From Akkermansiaceae bacterium (GTDB lineage: Bacteria > Verrucomicrobiota > Verrucomicrobiia > Verrucomicrobiales > Akkermansiaceae), in the NCBI GenBank assembly GCA_903919975.1, contig CAIXKE010000003.1, positions 25,220-89,219 on the forward strand: a stretch of DNA of 64,000 nucleotides, read 5' to 3'. Shown here piece after piece: positions 43,124 to 51,743 of this stretch; positions within the stretch are counted from its first letter, which is position 1; each line of letters starts with the position of its first letter. The position numbers were made by a program, and so were the translations under genes. A model generated the notes under the pieces. The model ran no database searches, was not told the DNA's origin, and saw only the letters and a program-made list of their open reading frames with translations.

Positions 43124-44484
43124 GATTCGGGAGTGGGCTTTGGTTTTGCGGGTCGTGAGCGCACTATGGAAATAATGTCATGACGGCTGAGCTCAAGCTT
43201 TCCTAGTAGAGGGTGGTCGACATACGCCACATCATCTTTGAAACGGCAGGACTTTACTCGGAGAGAGCCGTCGCCGCGGGTTTTCAGAATCAGGCGAGGT
43301 GCTTCGCCTTCCATATTCATGCGATTCACTGAGGAGAAAAAAACCGTGGAAACATCGGTTTCCGGGATTTCGAGCGGATCTTTTTGAACGTCGCTGTTGA
43401 AAAAGTGAAATATCGATCCTTCCGATGTCTTGGTGATTTTTGTTAGGTGGCCGCTCCAGCGGTCGTCTTCGCTACTGATGAGGCTGTCGGTTTTCGGGTC
43501 ACCCCGTTCTTCGGCATGATGACGAATGCGAGAATCATCGTAGTCGAGGACTTCAATATTGAGGATTTCCTGAGTGCTTCCGCTCGGAGCGTTGCTGACC
43601 AAGGTGATACCCGAACCATCAGGCACTGGAGAGAACGGGTCATCAAAGGCCCCTTCCGGTTCGTCGTTAAGGAAGAGTTGAAGGCGCGACGTATTGCGAT
43701 CCGTGCGGATTTCGACCCGGACCTGCCGTTCGGGGAATTGAGTGGGCGTGCGGTTCAACTGGACGATGGTGTTATAGCGTTTGCCCATGGATGCCTCGCG
43801 TTTGATTTCCAGGCCGGCGGTGCCAAACTGCAGGTAATAGCGGTCGGATGGCTTACCTTTCGCTTTCAGGGGATCGGCGAAATAGACTTGGAAGTTTGGA
43901 GACTGCCGATCTTTCCACTTTAAGGTAAAGCGCAGGATAAACTGCTTTGGAAGGGTGGGCAACTTCATGGATGCGGTGGCGGGACCTGTTACAACCAGGC
44001 TGTTGTTTGTGAATGTCCAGTTTTTCGCATCGGCTTCGCCGTCCATCCATTCTTCGAGTCCGCGCGGACCGGCATAAACCAGATTGCGTTGGCGGATGCC
44101 AAGTTGCAGAGAGCTCAGGCTGTTCCGGGGGATATCCAGTCGTCCTGCGGCTGGCGATTTCGCGATGAGAATCCGGTCATCGAGGCTCTCGATGGTGGCG
44201 GGTAACAGGTCGCCATTGGTCAGTTCGATCAACGCGGACGGTGTAGCCGGTGCGGAGTTGCTCATGCTGAACTCGACTTTTTCGATGGTTCCACCCTTCA
44301 GTAAAAGTGGTTCCGGCGAGAGCGGGCTGAGAAATTCAACGCGATCCTGCTCGTCGATCGTTCGGACGGTCCCGGTGAGTTGCGATGATCCATCGGTAAA
44401 TGTGAGATCATCGGCGGAAATAGGCACGATGAATCCGCATCCGGAGACCAAGATCGCTGTCAGTATTTTTTTAGAAATCCACAT
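43120..44484 (-). CDS. Secreted NGD-motif protein, paralogue 2 of the six-gene operon
   Basis: A 454-residue exported protein with the same design as its two neighbours. The signal peptide (SKKILTAILVSGCGFIVPIS) is followed by DGSSQLTGTVRTIDEQDRVE, then TNGDLLPATIESLDDRILIA, a LamG-like sandwich (QFILRFTLKWKDRQSPNFQV, RQVRVEIRTDRNTSRLQLFL, NDEPEGAFDDP), and a C-terminal domain of the same fold (DDRWSGHLTKITKTSEGSIF). ATG 44484 lies within the last codons of the upstream gene (14-bp overlap). Function unknown. Confidence 0.8.
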   Translation of the reverse strand: MWISKKILTAILVSGCGFIVPISADDLTFTDGSSQLTGTVRTIDEQDRVEFLSPLSPEPLLLKGGTIEKVEFSMSNSAPATPSALIELTNGDLLPATIESLDDRILIAKSPAAGRLDIPRNSLSSLQLGIRQRNLVYAGPRGLEEWMDGEADAKNWTFTNNSLVVTGPATASMKLPTLPKQFILRFTLKWKDRQSPNFQVYFADPLKAKGKPSDRYYLQFGTAGLEIKREASMGKRYNTIVQLNRTPTQFPERQVRVEIRTDRNTSRLQLFLNDEPEGAFDDPFSPVPDGSGITLVSNAPSGSTQEILNIEVLDYDDSRIRHHAEERGDPKTDSLISSEDDRWSGHLTKITKTSEGSIFHFFNSDVQKDPLEIPETDVSTVFFSSVNRMNMEGEAPRLILKTRGDGSLRVKSCRFKDDVAYVDHPLLGKLELSRHDIISIVRSRPAKPKPTPES

Positions 44485-46003
44485 CCCAGGAGTCGATAAA
44501 TTGGTTGGAGGCATTGAATTCGAGCATGACCGCCGGGGCGGTGGATAGATTGATTTCGCCCATGATCGGGTTGATGATTTCGAGAGTGGTTCCATTGCCG
44601 GAGACCGGGGTTCCTGAAATGGCACCGATGGGAGCGAGGCGGATAATGATATTTTTCGCAGGAGCTTGTGCGGCGACGGCTTGTTGTTCGCGGGCGAAAC
44701 GGATTTCCGCCACATCATTGAGAGGAAAATGGAAGTTTCCGTGTTTCCCTTCAAAGCGGACTTTGCCCTCCTCATCGAGTTTTCCTACTTTGCCGGCGAG
44801 GCGATCGGTTCCGTTGGCCATGAGGACCACGTCTTGATCATCCACTTGGAGGCTGCGTGCGGAGTCGGGCATGCCGTTCCATTCGGAAACGACGACGTCC
44901 GAGATGCGGATTGGCGAATCGGTTCCCTGCACTACGAATCCAAATCCGTTACCGAGGTTGTTGATTTCAGCAGCCTCGAAGCCGCCCAATTCCTTGGCGC
45001 TCCACTGGGCGACGAATTCGTCGTTGATGAAGAGGGAGATTCCTCCGCTGAGGCGGTTACTGCGGATTTCCACCTTGGCCTTGCCGGTTTCCCCGAGGCG
45101 AAGGTTGCTGGTGTTGACTTGGGCGCGATCAACGGAACCATTTCCTTCCTTGTCCACGGATGATCGGAATAGCATGAGATAATTAGAAGCCATTTGTAGC
45201 ACATAACTGTTACCGAAAAGGCGGGGCAGTTCTGAAGAGTCACCGGGCATCATGACGCGAACCTTTTGGGCATCGGGTTTATCCGGATTCTTGGCGTTCA
45301 CCTGGGCGAAATCCGCGTTGAAGGCGACAGCGAAGTTGAGTCGGTTTTTCCATGCGAGGTCGAAGCTCAAGACCGCGCGGTCCGGCATTGCATTCTCGCG
45401 AATCAGGGCGGTGCCAACCTTTTTCTGCTGCCAATACCATGCGGAACCGGAAAACACCCAGCGTCCTGGCGGGCCGTCTGCGGCATCAGACTCATCGGTT
45501 TTCTGCGGTTTGGTCTGGTCTTCAGGATCAGCCGGCGGCAGACCGTCTGGAAACTGGGGATGCTTCATTTTCCACTCATCTTCCGAGAACGGGCCATGGT
45601 AATGGACGCGTCCGCCGAGTGGATTGGGGGAGATGATGGAGACCTGTGCGCGCGGAATCCGCAGCACACCGGCAAAGGTGGTTTCCATGGTGATTTGTTC
45701 GTCGTCGATGGCCGTGATATTTCCTGGGACGCGGTCGCCATTGACGAGAGTCACATTGGAGAGCGATTCGAGGGATTTGATTGGGCGCCCGCCACGCAGG
45801 ATGATGTGGCGGATGCTCTCGGTTTTGAATTCGACGGGGAGGTCCACGTCATCACGCTTCCAGCTGGCTTGAGGGCCTTTCTGGAGGCCGAGAAATGTGC
45901 CGTGGAGTTGATCGCCGTTGCTGAATCGGAGTAAATCCGGGCGCTCCTTCGCGAGCAAGCAGGCGAATGATGAAAACCAAAGAATGAGGGTGGAGCGGAT
46001 CAT
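44471..46003 (-). CDS. Secreted NGD-motif protein, paralogue 1 of the six-gene operon
   Basis: A 510-residue exported protein, the largest of the three paralogues. The signal peptide is followed by FSNGDQLHGTFLGLQKG, then VNGDRVPGNITAIDDEQITM, a central LamG-like sandwich (VLSFDLAWKNRLNFAVAFNA, KAKVEIRSNRLSGGISLFIN, DEFVAQWSAKELG), and MANGTDRLAGKVGKLDEEGK near the C-terminus, then a short domain ending QFIDSWDVDF. ATG 46003 overlaps the stop of the prenyltransferase-fold gene in ATGA. Tight coupling argues that all six products act together. Confidence 0.8.
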   Translation of the reverse strand: MIRSTLILWFSSFACLLAKERPDLLRFSNGDQLHGTFLGLQKGPQASWKRDDVDLPVEFKTESIRHIILRGGRPIKSLESLSNVTLVNGDRVPGNITAIDDEQITMETTFAGVLRIPRAQVSIISPNPLGGRVHYHGPFSEDEWKMKHPQFPDGLPPADPEDQTKPQKTDESDAADGPPGRWVFSGSAWYWQQKKVGTALIRENAMPDRAVLSFDLAWKNRLNFAVAFNADFAQVNAKNPDKPDAQKVRVMMPGDSSELPRLFGNSYVLQMASNYLMLFRSSVDKEGNGSVDRAQVNTSNLRLGETGKAKVEIRSNRLSGGISLFINDEFVAQWSAKELGGFEAAEINNLGNGFGFVVQGTDSPIRISDVVVSEWNGMPDSARSLQVDDQDVVLMANGTDRLAGKVGKLDEEGKVRFEGKHGNFHFPLNDVAEIRFAREQQAVAAQAPAKNIIIRLAPIGAISGTPVSGNGTTLEIINPIMGEINLSTAPAVMLEFNASNQFIDSWDVDF

Positions 46004-47091
46004 TTTTCGTAGATGGGAAGAAAGCGGAAATTGAGAGCGAGGGAAAGCAAAGCGCCGGCGGTATTGAAAGAGGAGCCTTGGTTGCCCGGGAACGATCCAT
46101 CGGTGCTTTGGATGGTGGCCAGATAGCGGATGTTGCGGGAATTCCACTCGTTCCACGCATCATCTTCAGCGTGAAACAAGGCCTGCGACATGTAATATTC
46201 GTAATAATAGGGATAATACCGATCCCGGTAATCGAGGTTTTTTTTCAGATAGGCCAGACTTGCTTGAAAGCCTCTTGAGTCTTTTTCTTTAGCTAGGGAT
46301 GAAATGAGTAGGCCGATGGCGGTGAGCGTGGGTTTACCACCGGATGCGGAGGTATAACCATAAGAGCCATCGGCGCCGCGATTGTTGTTCAGATAGACGA
46401 GGCCCTTGCGGAGCGCCTCGTCCGGGACGGAGATGCCGGCATTGCGCGCGGCGTATAAAGTGACCATCTGACAACCGGTGACGGTGGTGTCCGCATCGCG
46501 GGCGTCCGGGGTGTAGCGCCAGCCACCGAACCGGTTGTTTTTCTGTGAGCTGAGGATCAAATCGACGGCTTTTTTGAGGGCTGGTGCGATTTTCGGATTG
46601 TCCACGACGCCGTAGGATTCGGCGAGCGCCTTGGTGGCGAAGGCATGGTTGTACATGCTGGAGCCGATGTAGCCGTTCTTGTCGTTTTGTTGCGATAGAA
46701 TGTAGTCGATTCCGTTGCGAATGTTTTTGGCGTAAGGCCCGTTTACCGGGTCCTCGCCATGGGCGAGAAACGCGGCGATGCAGAGACCGACGACGCCGGG
46801 TTCGGATCCAGTGCCATCGTTCCAGTTGCCCTTTTCGTTTTGGGTTCGAGCTAGAAACTGCAAGCCTTTTTCATAGATCAGTTCGACTTGAGCGGGGATG
46901 GCATCGTCCTTACGGCCCGGCAGTTCCTGCGCGTGGGATGATCCGTGGTAGGATAGGAAAACCAGGGCCAGGCAAAGGGCGAGGAGGTAAGACCGACGGT
47001 GCTGGAGTTTTCTAGCAAAGAGTTGGGGATTTGTTCTCATCTGCGGGGCGATGCGGTCCGGGCGGTGGTGGGGTGAATGTTGATGTTTCAT
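46000..47091 (-). CDS. Secreted protein with prenyltransferase-type alpha/alpha-barrel repeats
   Basis: A 363-residue exported protein. The N-terminal 54 or so residues hold a long basic n-region and a hydrophobic segment (YLLALCLALVFLSYHGSSHA). The rest is repeated helical pairs: GLQFLARTQNEKGNWNDGTG, GIDYILSQQNDKNGYIGSSM, AVDLILSSQKNNRFGGWRYT, and IRYLATIQSTDGSFPGNQGS. The fold matches the squalene-cyclase/prenyltransferase superfamily, but no catalytic aspartate motif is obvious. It is related in design to 13023-14180. Start at ATG 47091, 10 bp after the upstream stop; ATG 47040 is an alternative. Confidence 0.85.
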   Translation of the reverse strand: MKHQHSPHHRPDRIAPQMRTNPQLFARKLQHRRSYLLALCLALVFLSYHGSSHAQELPGRKDDAIPAQVELIYEKGLQFLARTQNEKGNWNDGTGSEPGVVGLCIAAFLAHGEDPVNGPYAKNIRNGIDYILSQQNDKNGYIGSSMYNHAFATKALAESYGVVDNPKIAPALKKAVDLILSSQKNNRFGGWRYTPDARDADTTVTGCQMVTLYAARNAGISVPDEALRKGLVYLNNNRGADGSYGYTSASGGKPTLTAIGLLISSLAKEKDSRGFQASLAYLKKNLDYRDRYYPYYYEYYMSQALFHAEDDAWNEWNSRNIRYLATIQSTDGSFPGNQGSSFNTAGALLSLALNFRFLPIYEK

Positions 47092-47101
47092 CGGACGACT
47101 T

Positions 47102-47722
47102 TCATTTCACCATTTTCTCCGCACCACGGTTGTAGGCATCAAATGCTTTTCTGAATTCTTCGGGGAGTGCAAGAGTGGCGGCGCCGGCAGCTTTGGGGAC
47201 GCGGCGGATCTCGCTATTACCGCCGCCTTGGCCGCCAGTGGCTTCGTTGGCTGTATCGGACAATCCGGTTTGGCCCTTGCCGCCCTTATCGCCGCCTTTG
47301 CCTTTACTCTCTTTGCCTTCACCGGTTTTTTTGCCCATCATGCGCTCCATCATATCCATCATTGCGCTGCCGGATTTTCCGCCGCCTTTGCATTGGCTTT
47401 GTTTTTCTTTGGCGGCGGCGTGGATTTTCTCGATAATTTCAGTTTGTGCGGCAATCGTATCTCCTCCGGTATTCGATTCAGAGAGCATATCGGTGGCTTC
47501 GTCCATGATGTTTTCTACCTCGCCTAACAACTCGATGACTTTTGGTGCGGTTTGCTCGATGACGAGTTGTTGGACATCGGCGGAGAGTTCATCCTGTTCA
47601 TCGGCGACTTTGGCGGAGCCTTCGCGGTGGGTCACTAACTGTTCTTCAGGTGTGGGGTTTTCCGCCGCGCCTACGACCGGGATGATGGCCCACAGGGTTG
47701 CGATGAGAAATGAGGGTTTCAT
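47102..47722 (-). CDS. Secreted helical/glycine-rich small protein
   Basis: A 206-residue exported protein of unknown function. After the signal peptide (ending VVGAAE) come long amphipathic helices, probably coiled coil (ADVQQLVIEQTAPKVIELLG, then EVENIMDEATDMLSES), then a lysine/glycine-rich low-complexity segment (KGKGGDKGGKGQTG) and a short helical C-terminus (EEFRKAFDAYNRGAEKMVK). The gene starts in ATGA overlap with the DUF4175-like gene. A helper of that membrane protein is the natural guess. Confidence 0.75.
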   Translation of the reverse strand: MKPSFLIATLWAIIPVVGAAENPTPEEQLVTHREGSAKVADEQDELSADVQQLVIEQTAPKVIELLGEVENIMDEATDMLSESNTGGDTIAAQTEIIEKIHAAAKEKQSQCKGGGKSGSAMMDMMERMMGKKTGEGKESKGKGGDKGGKGQTGLSDTANEATGGQGGGNSEIRRVPKAAGAATLALPEEFRKAFDAYNRGAEKMVK

Positions 47723-50361
47723 GGCTTAGCCGGATTGATTTTTGGGGATGAGGCGTCCCGACGGAGTTGTTCGAGGACGCGGGTGCGGCCGCGCAGGTCT
47801 TGTTCCTGTTGGATCATTTTCATGACGCGCAACATGAATTCGAAATCCTCGTCTTCTGGATTGGGGCTGCTGCCATCGCCTTTGCTGTTGCCTGCGCCAT
47901 CTTCTTCTTTTTCACCTTCCAGTTTCTTGGCCCATTCGTTGAGTTTGGCGGCCCATTTGGTGGATTGCTTGGCGGCTCCGTATGAATAATTGGTGGCGAG
48001 CGCGGTGCGGATGTCTTCCAAGCCGATGTCGATCTGCGATTCCCGCATTTCGTCGAGGATGAGCTTGAAGGTGTCCGTCTTGGTGCGAGTGTAATAATGA
48101 GCGAGATCTTCTTGGATCCAACGCACGTCGGATGCTGTGTCCGATTGTTGTCGGGAATTGTCATTCAGGCGCCTGACATCCGAGGGCGTGAGTTTGGTTT
48201 TTTTCTCTCCAAGCATCCGCTCAAAGGCTTCCTTCAATGAACCGACGATTGCAGATTGTTCGCTGGCGGCTTTTTTCAAGCGGTTGACGAAAGTGCCGGC
48301 CTCGAAGCGGCGGTTGGCCTCGTTTGCCTTGGCGATGGCTTCCTGCATTTTTTCGACGGCCTTTTTCTGTTGTTCGACGGCTTCATACACATCCTTTTCG
48401 GATTTTTCCGGGGTGTTTGATGCTTCTTGGGCGTCATCGAGTTTTTGCTGCACTTTGGGAACATCCTGCTCGGAGAGTTCCTGCATCGATTTGAGCGACT
48501 CCGCGATTTTTTGAAGCGTTTTTTTATCGATGTCGCCGTTGCGGGTGGCGTCCTTCATCAATTGCTCCATGCGTTCGGTGAGGTCGTCCATGCGGCGTTG
48601 GGTCTCCGCTTCTTCCTGTGCTTGGGCTTCGAGGTTTTTGGCAGCCTCTTCTTTTTGGAGGTTCTCTCCATCGAGTTTTTCGAGTTTTTCGTTTTCCTCC
48701 AACAAGTTGAGTTCGCGACGGGCCAGGTCTTCGAGTTCGGTGATTTGTCGGTCGAAGCGGCTTTTGAGCATCTGCGCGTGCTCGTCGCGGGTGAGCACGT
48801 AGAGGATAACGGGTTCAGAGTAGATGCGGCCGCGTTCTGGGAAATGGTCTTCGGTCCAGGCGCGCAGGGTGAGTTTCTGCGGGGTGATGCCAAAGGCTGC
48901 CGGGGAGAATGCGGCGGGCTTGAGCATCCGGCGTTCTTCCGAGGCACCTTCGCCGAGGACGAGTTCGCCATTTGCGGGGGCTTCATCGGTGGGCCGGGTG
49001 AACTGGCCAACCCATTCGATGCCGCTGGCTTTCACGCCGAAATCATCTTCGGCGAGCACTTCGAAATCGACGGTTTCTTCCGGGAGCAAGACTTTTTGGC
49101 GGTCGATGCCTTGTAGATAGGACGACGGGGCCGCGTCCTTCATGGCATCCACCCGGATGCGGAAGCCGGGTTCTCCGGCGAGGCCTAGCTTGTCCTTCCA
49201 GGAAAACGGGACTTCGAAGGAGGAATCACTGATGTCGAGCGAGGGGGTTTTCGCGAAGTTTCCGGAAAGTTCCAGTGTGCCATCAAAGGATTTTTGGTTA
49301 GGCACTTCGGTGTCTTCCTCGGTGGTGATTTGGCGGGTCGGTCCGAAAGTACCGATGCTGAGAGTTCGGGACATGGCGAGCTCGATGCGGACCTTGCTGC
49401 CTTCCACTGCGGTGAGCACGCCAGTGTTGAGATCGATCGTTCGTTCGGGGATTTTCAGATAGGCTGGCGGGGTGATGGTCGCGTTGACGTTCTCAGTGGT
49501 GGGGCGCTGAACGGGCTCCACTCGCATCTCATGACGCAAATCGCCGATGCGGAAAACGACGGTGCCGGGTTCTTGTTGGCCGGGGAAGGTGAACTGATAG
49601 AGTTTTTTTTGCAATGCGGCGGCCATTGCGGGTTGGGTTCCGTAGCGACCGCTGGCAGAATCCGGGCGTTGCTCGGATTCCGGTGAGAGGCGGAGTTCGA
49701 CATCGAAGGCTTCACCGAAAGCGACGGCTTGGTAGGTGGGTGGATTTTCGAGTTTGGTGAAGGTGTAGCGCTCGGTTTTTGAAAGTGGCATCAGCCAGCG
49801 TTCGAGTGCGTTGAGACCGGCGCGGGGTGTGAGGGTGAAGGCGATGGCGGAAATGGTGGCCAAAAGCAATACGGCGAGCGCCCAGCGACGGTGGCGTTGG
49901 ACGGGCAGTGCCTGGTCGAGCTTGCGGTATCCGGTTTCCACGGCCACCGCTTGCATGGCCGCCTCGCGCAAGCGTGGAGAAAGGGTGTCGGCATTTCCCT
50001 CCTGATCTTGAAGTTCGATGACGCCAAGCAAGCGGTCACCGAGACCGGGGTAACGCATTGCGATCAGGCGGGCGAGTTGGTTTTCCCGCCGTTGGCCCCA
50101 GACCCAGCGGTGGAGCCAGTAGGGGGCGAACACACCGAAAAGGGAAACGCCGGCGATGAGAATCAGCAGGCGCGCCCAGCTAGGGGTCGGCAAAATGCGG
50201 TCCAAGCCATAGACCAAAAGGAAGGAAACCAGCAAGCCGATCATGCCTGCCTCCAGGGCTTCCATGATTTTTACGCGCCACAAATGACGACGGAAATCAG
50301 CCAATTGAAGCCGTAGAGACTCTGGAATGGCGATTTTAGGTGGCAGAAGAGGGGTGGACAT
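47719..50361 (-). CDS. Large DUF4175-like membrane protein with extracytoplasmic coiled coil
   Basis: An 880-residue protein, first gene of the six-gene operon. Membrane segments lie at about residues 38-54, 63-82 and 159-176. After them come a beta-rich region (about 200-500) and a long charged coiled coil (about 540-760, with ELEDLARRELNLLEENEKLE and RRMDDLTERMEQLMKDATRN). The C-terminal domain includes EDEDFEFMLRVMKMIQQEQD. This layout matches the DUF4175-type proteins that in Planctomycetes and Verrucomicrobiota often sit beside MoxR/DUF58/BatA genes. No such genes lie directly upstream here. It may form an envelope scaffold. Confidence 0.8.
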   Translation of the reverse strand: MSTPLLPPKIAIPESLRLQLADFRRHLWRVKIMEALEAGMIGLLVSFLLVYGLDRILPTPSWARLLILIAGVSLFGVFAPYWLHRWVWGQRRENQLARLIAMRYPGLGDRLLGVIELQDQEGNADTLSPRLREAAMQAVAVETGYRKLDQALPVQRHRRWALAVLLLATISAIAFTLTPRAGLNALERWLMPLSKTERYTFTKLENPPTYQAVAFGEAFDVELRLSPESEQRPDSASGRYGTQPAMAAALQKKLYQFTFPGQQEPGTVVFRIGDLRHEMRVEPVQRPTTENVNATITPPAYLKIPERTIDLNTGVLTAVEGSKVRIELAMSRTLSIGTFGPTRQITTEEDTEVPNQKSFDGTLELSGNFAKTPSLDISDSSFEVPFSWKDKLGLAGEPGFRIRVDAMKDAAPSSYLQGIDRQKVLLPEETVDFEVLAEDDFGVKASGIEWVGQFTRPTDEAPANGELVLGEGASEERRMLKPAAFSPAAFGITPQKLTLRAWTEDHFPERGRIYSEPVILYVLTRDEHAQMLKSRFDRQITELEDLARRELNLLEENEKLEKLDGENLQKEEAAKNLEAQAQEEAETQRRMDDLTERMEQLMKDATRNGDIDKKTLQKIAESLKSMQELSEQDVPKVQQKLDDAQEASNTPEKSEKDVYEAVEQQKKAVEKMQEAIAKANEANRRFEAGTFVNRLKKAASEQSAIVGSLKEAFERMLGEKKTKLTPSDVRRLNDNSRQQSDTASDVRWIQEDLAHYYTRTKTDTFKLILDEMRESQIDIGLEDIRTALATNYSYGAAKQSTKWAAKLNEWAKKLEGEKEEDGAGNSKGDGSSPNPEDEDFEFMLRVMKMIQQEQDLRGRTRVLEQLRRDASSPKINPAKP

Positions 50362-50594
50362 GGTGCAAAAACGCCGAAATTCCGAGCACTCAGGAACGGG
50401 AGAAACTCCCAGAAGAGCGCACGGCACTCCAGCGGAATTTCGTTTATTCAGCGTTTCGCGCAAGTGTCTTTGTCTGGCTCTTATGGGCAAGCCTCGAAGA
50501 ACGCAGGCGATGGCGAGCCGGATGCCCGTGTCGGCATGCGATTGTTTCCCCTTGTCCGGGTGGAATTCCGGAGTTTTGGCTTAGGCGGAAGGCA

Positions 50595-51707
50595 TCACAA
50601 ATGGCGATTCACGATTTCCTCCATCGCATTCATATTGGCCTCGATGACCCGAACGAAGGAGAACTGGCTGCGGCAGCGGTCGAGGTTGTGGTTCGGGCGG
50701 CTGGTTTTGAAATAGACGTCGCCTTGCAGGTAGTCGGTTAAGAAACGAATGCCGCATTCAAGCGTGAGCAATTGGCCGGAGAAGGCGAGGTTTTCGCGCT
50801 CGGCGTCGTTGAGGAAGGTGGCGGCGGAGAGGTAGCCTTCGACGAGTGACTCGAAGCGGTCGAGGTGGATGCCGGCATCGTTTGAGTTGGCATCGTCCTC
50901 GCGCAGGGTGGGGGTGACGGAGCGGACCATGTCGCCAAAGTCATAGAGCGCGCAGCCGGGCATGGCGGTGTCCAGATCGATGACGCAGATGCCCACGGCG
51001 GTGGCGTCATCGAGCAGGACGTTGTTGAGTTTGGTGTCGTTGTGGGTGATGCGTTCCGGGATTTTTCCAGCGGCGATGAGATCGGTGATTCGCGGGCAAT
51101 CCGAAGCGTGTGAGCGGGCGAATGCGATTTCGGCGGCGACTTCCGAGGCCCGGCCGGCGGTGTCCGCGGCGATGGCGATTTCCAGTGCTTCCAGGCGACG
51201 CGGGGTGTGGTGGAAATCCGGAATCGTTTCATGCAAGCGTGTGCCGCCGAGGGTGGCCGCGAGATTTTGGAATTCTCCGAAGGCTCGGGCTACCTGATAG
51301 GCTTGCTCGGTCGTTTCAAGTTCGTCATGTCCGTAGGCGCGTTCGATAAACGGATAGACGCGCCAAAAATTACCGTCCGCATCATTAGCGAAGGGTTTGC
51401 CATTGAGGGCGGGGATGCAGCTAAGCGTGCGGCGGTGGGCTTCCGGTTGGTTTTGTTCAAGGAGGGTCTGCAGCGCATGGCGGGTGATGCGGTGCACGTT
51501 TTCCATCAACTCGACGGGATGCTTGAAAACGTGGTGGTTAATGCGCTGTATGATGAAGCTGACCGGTTGGCCTGCTTGATCGAATAAGGCGCGGTAGGTG
51601 TCGTTGATGTGCCCCGATCCGTAAGGTTTCGCACGCACAAAATCGGCGCGCATATCGAAGTGTTCCGCGATCGCACGGATGTTATGGGTTTGATTGGAAG
51701 AAGGCAC
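50595..51707 (-). CDS. APH-fold phosphotransferase, NahK-like sugar kinase
   Basis: A 370-residue kinase of the aminoglycoside phosphotransferase fold, most like N-acetylhexosamine 1-kinase (NahK). The N-terminal GSGHINDTYRALFD and FIIQRIN provide the ATP site. The catalytic loop is THNDTKLNNVLLDD, and the metal aspartate follows in CVIDLDTAMPGCALYDFGD. In this context it probably makes a sugar-1-phosphate for the nucleotidyltransferase encoded 36 bp upstream. The start GTG 51707 has no clear ribosome binding site. Confidence 0.82.
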   Translation of the reverse strand: MPSSNQTHNIRAIAEHFDMRADFVRAKPYGSGHINDTYRALFDQAGQPVSFIIQRINHHVFKHPVELMENVHRITRHALQTLLEQNQPEAHRRTLSCIPALNGKPFANDADGNFWRVYPFIERAYGHDELETTEQAYQVARAFGEFQNLAATLGGTRLHETIPDFHHTPRRLEALEIAIAADTAGRASEVAAEIAFARSHASDCPRITDLIAAGKIPERITHNDTKLNNVLLDDATAVGICVIDLDTAMPGCALYDFGDMVRSVTPTLREDDANSNDAGIHLDRFESLVEGYLSAATFLNDAERENLAFSGQLLTLECGIRFLTDYLQGDVYFKTSRPNHNLDRCRSQFSFVRVIEANMNAMEEIVNRHL

Positions 51708-51743
51708 TTCGAAATGTTGTGGATGGGTTGGTGAAGCGGTTTA

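Noticed and set aside
50340..50741. Plus-strand 133-codon frame between the DUF4175-like and kinase genes
   Set aside because: More than half of it is antisense to the kinase or the DUF4175-like gene, and the remainder shows no domain or start signal.
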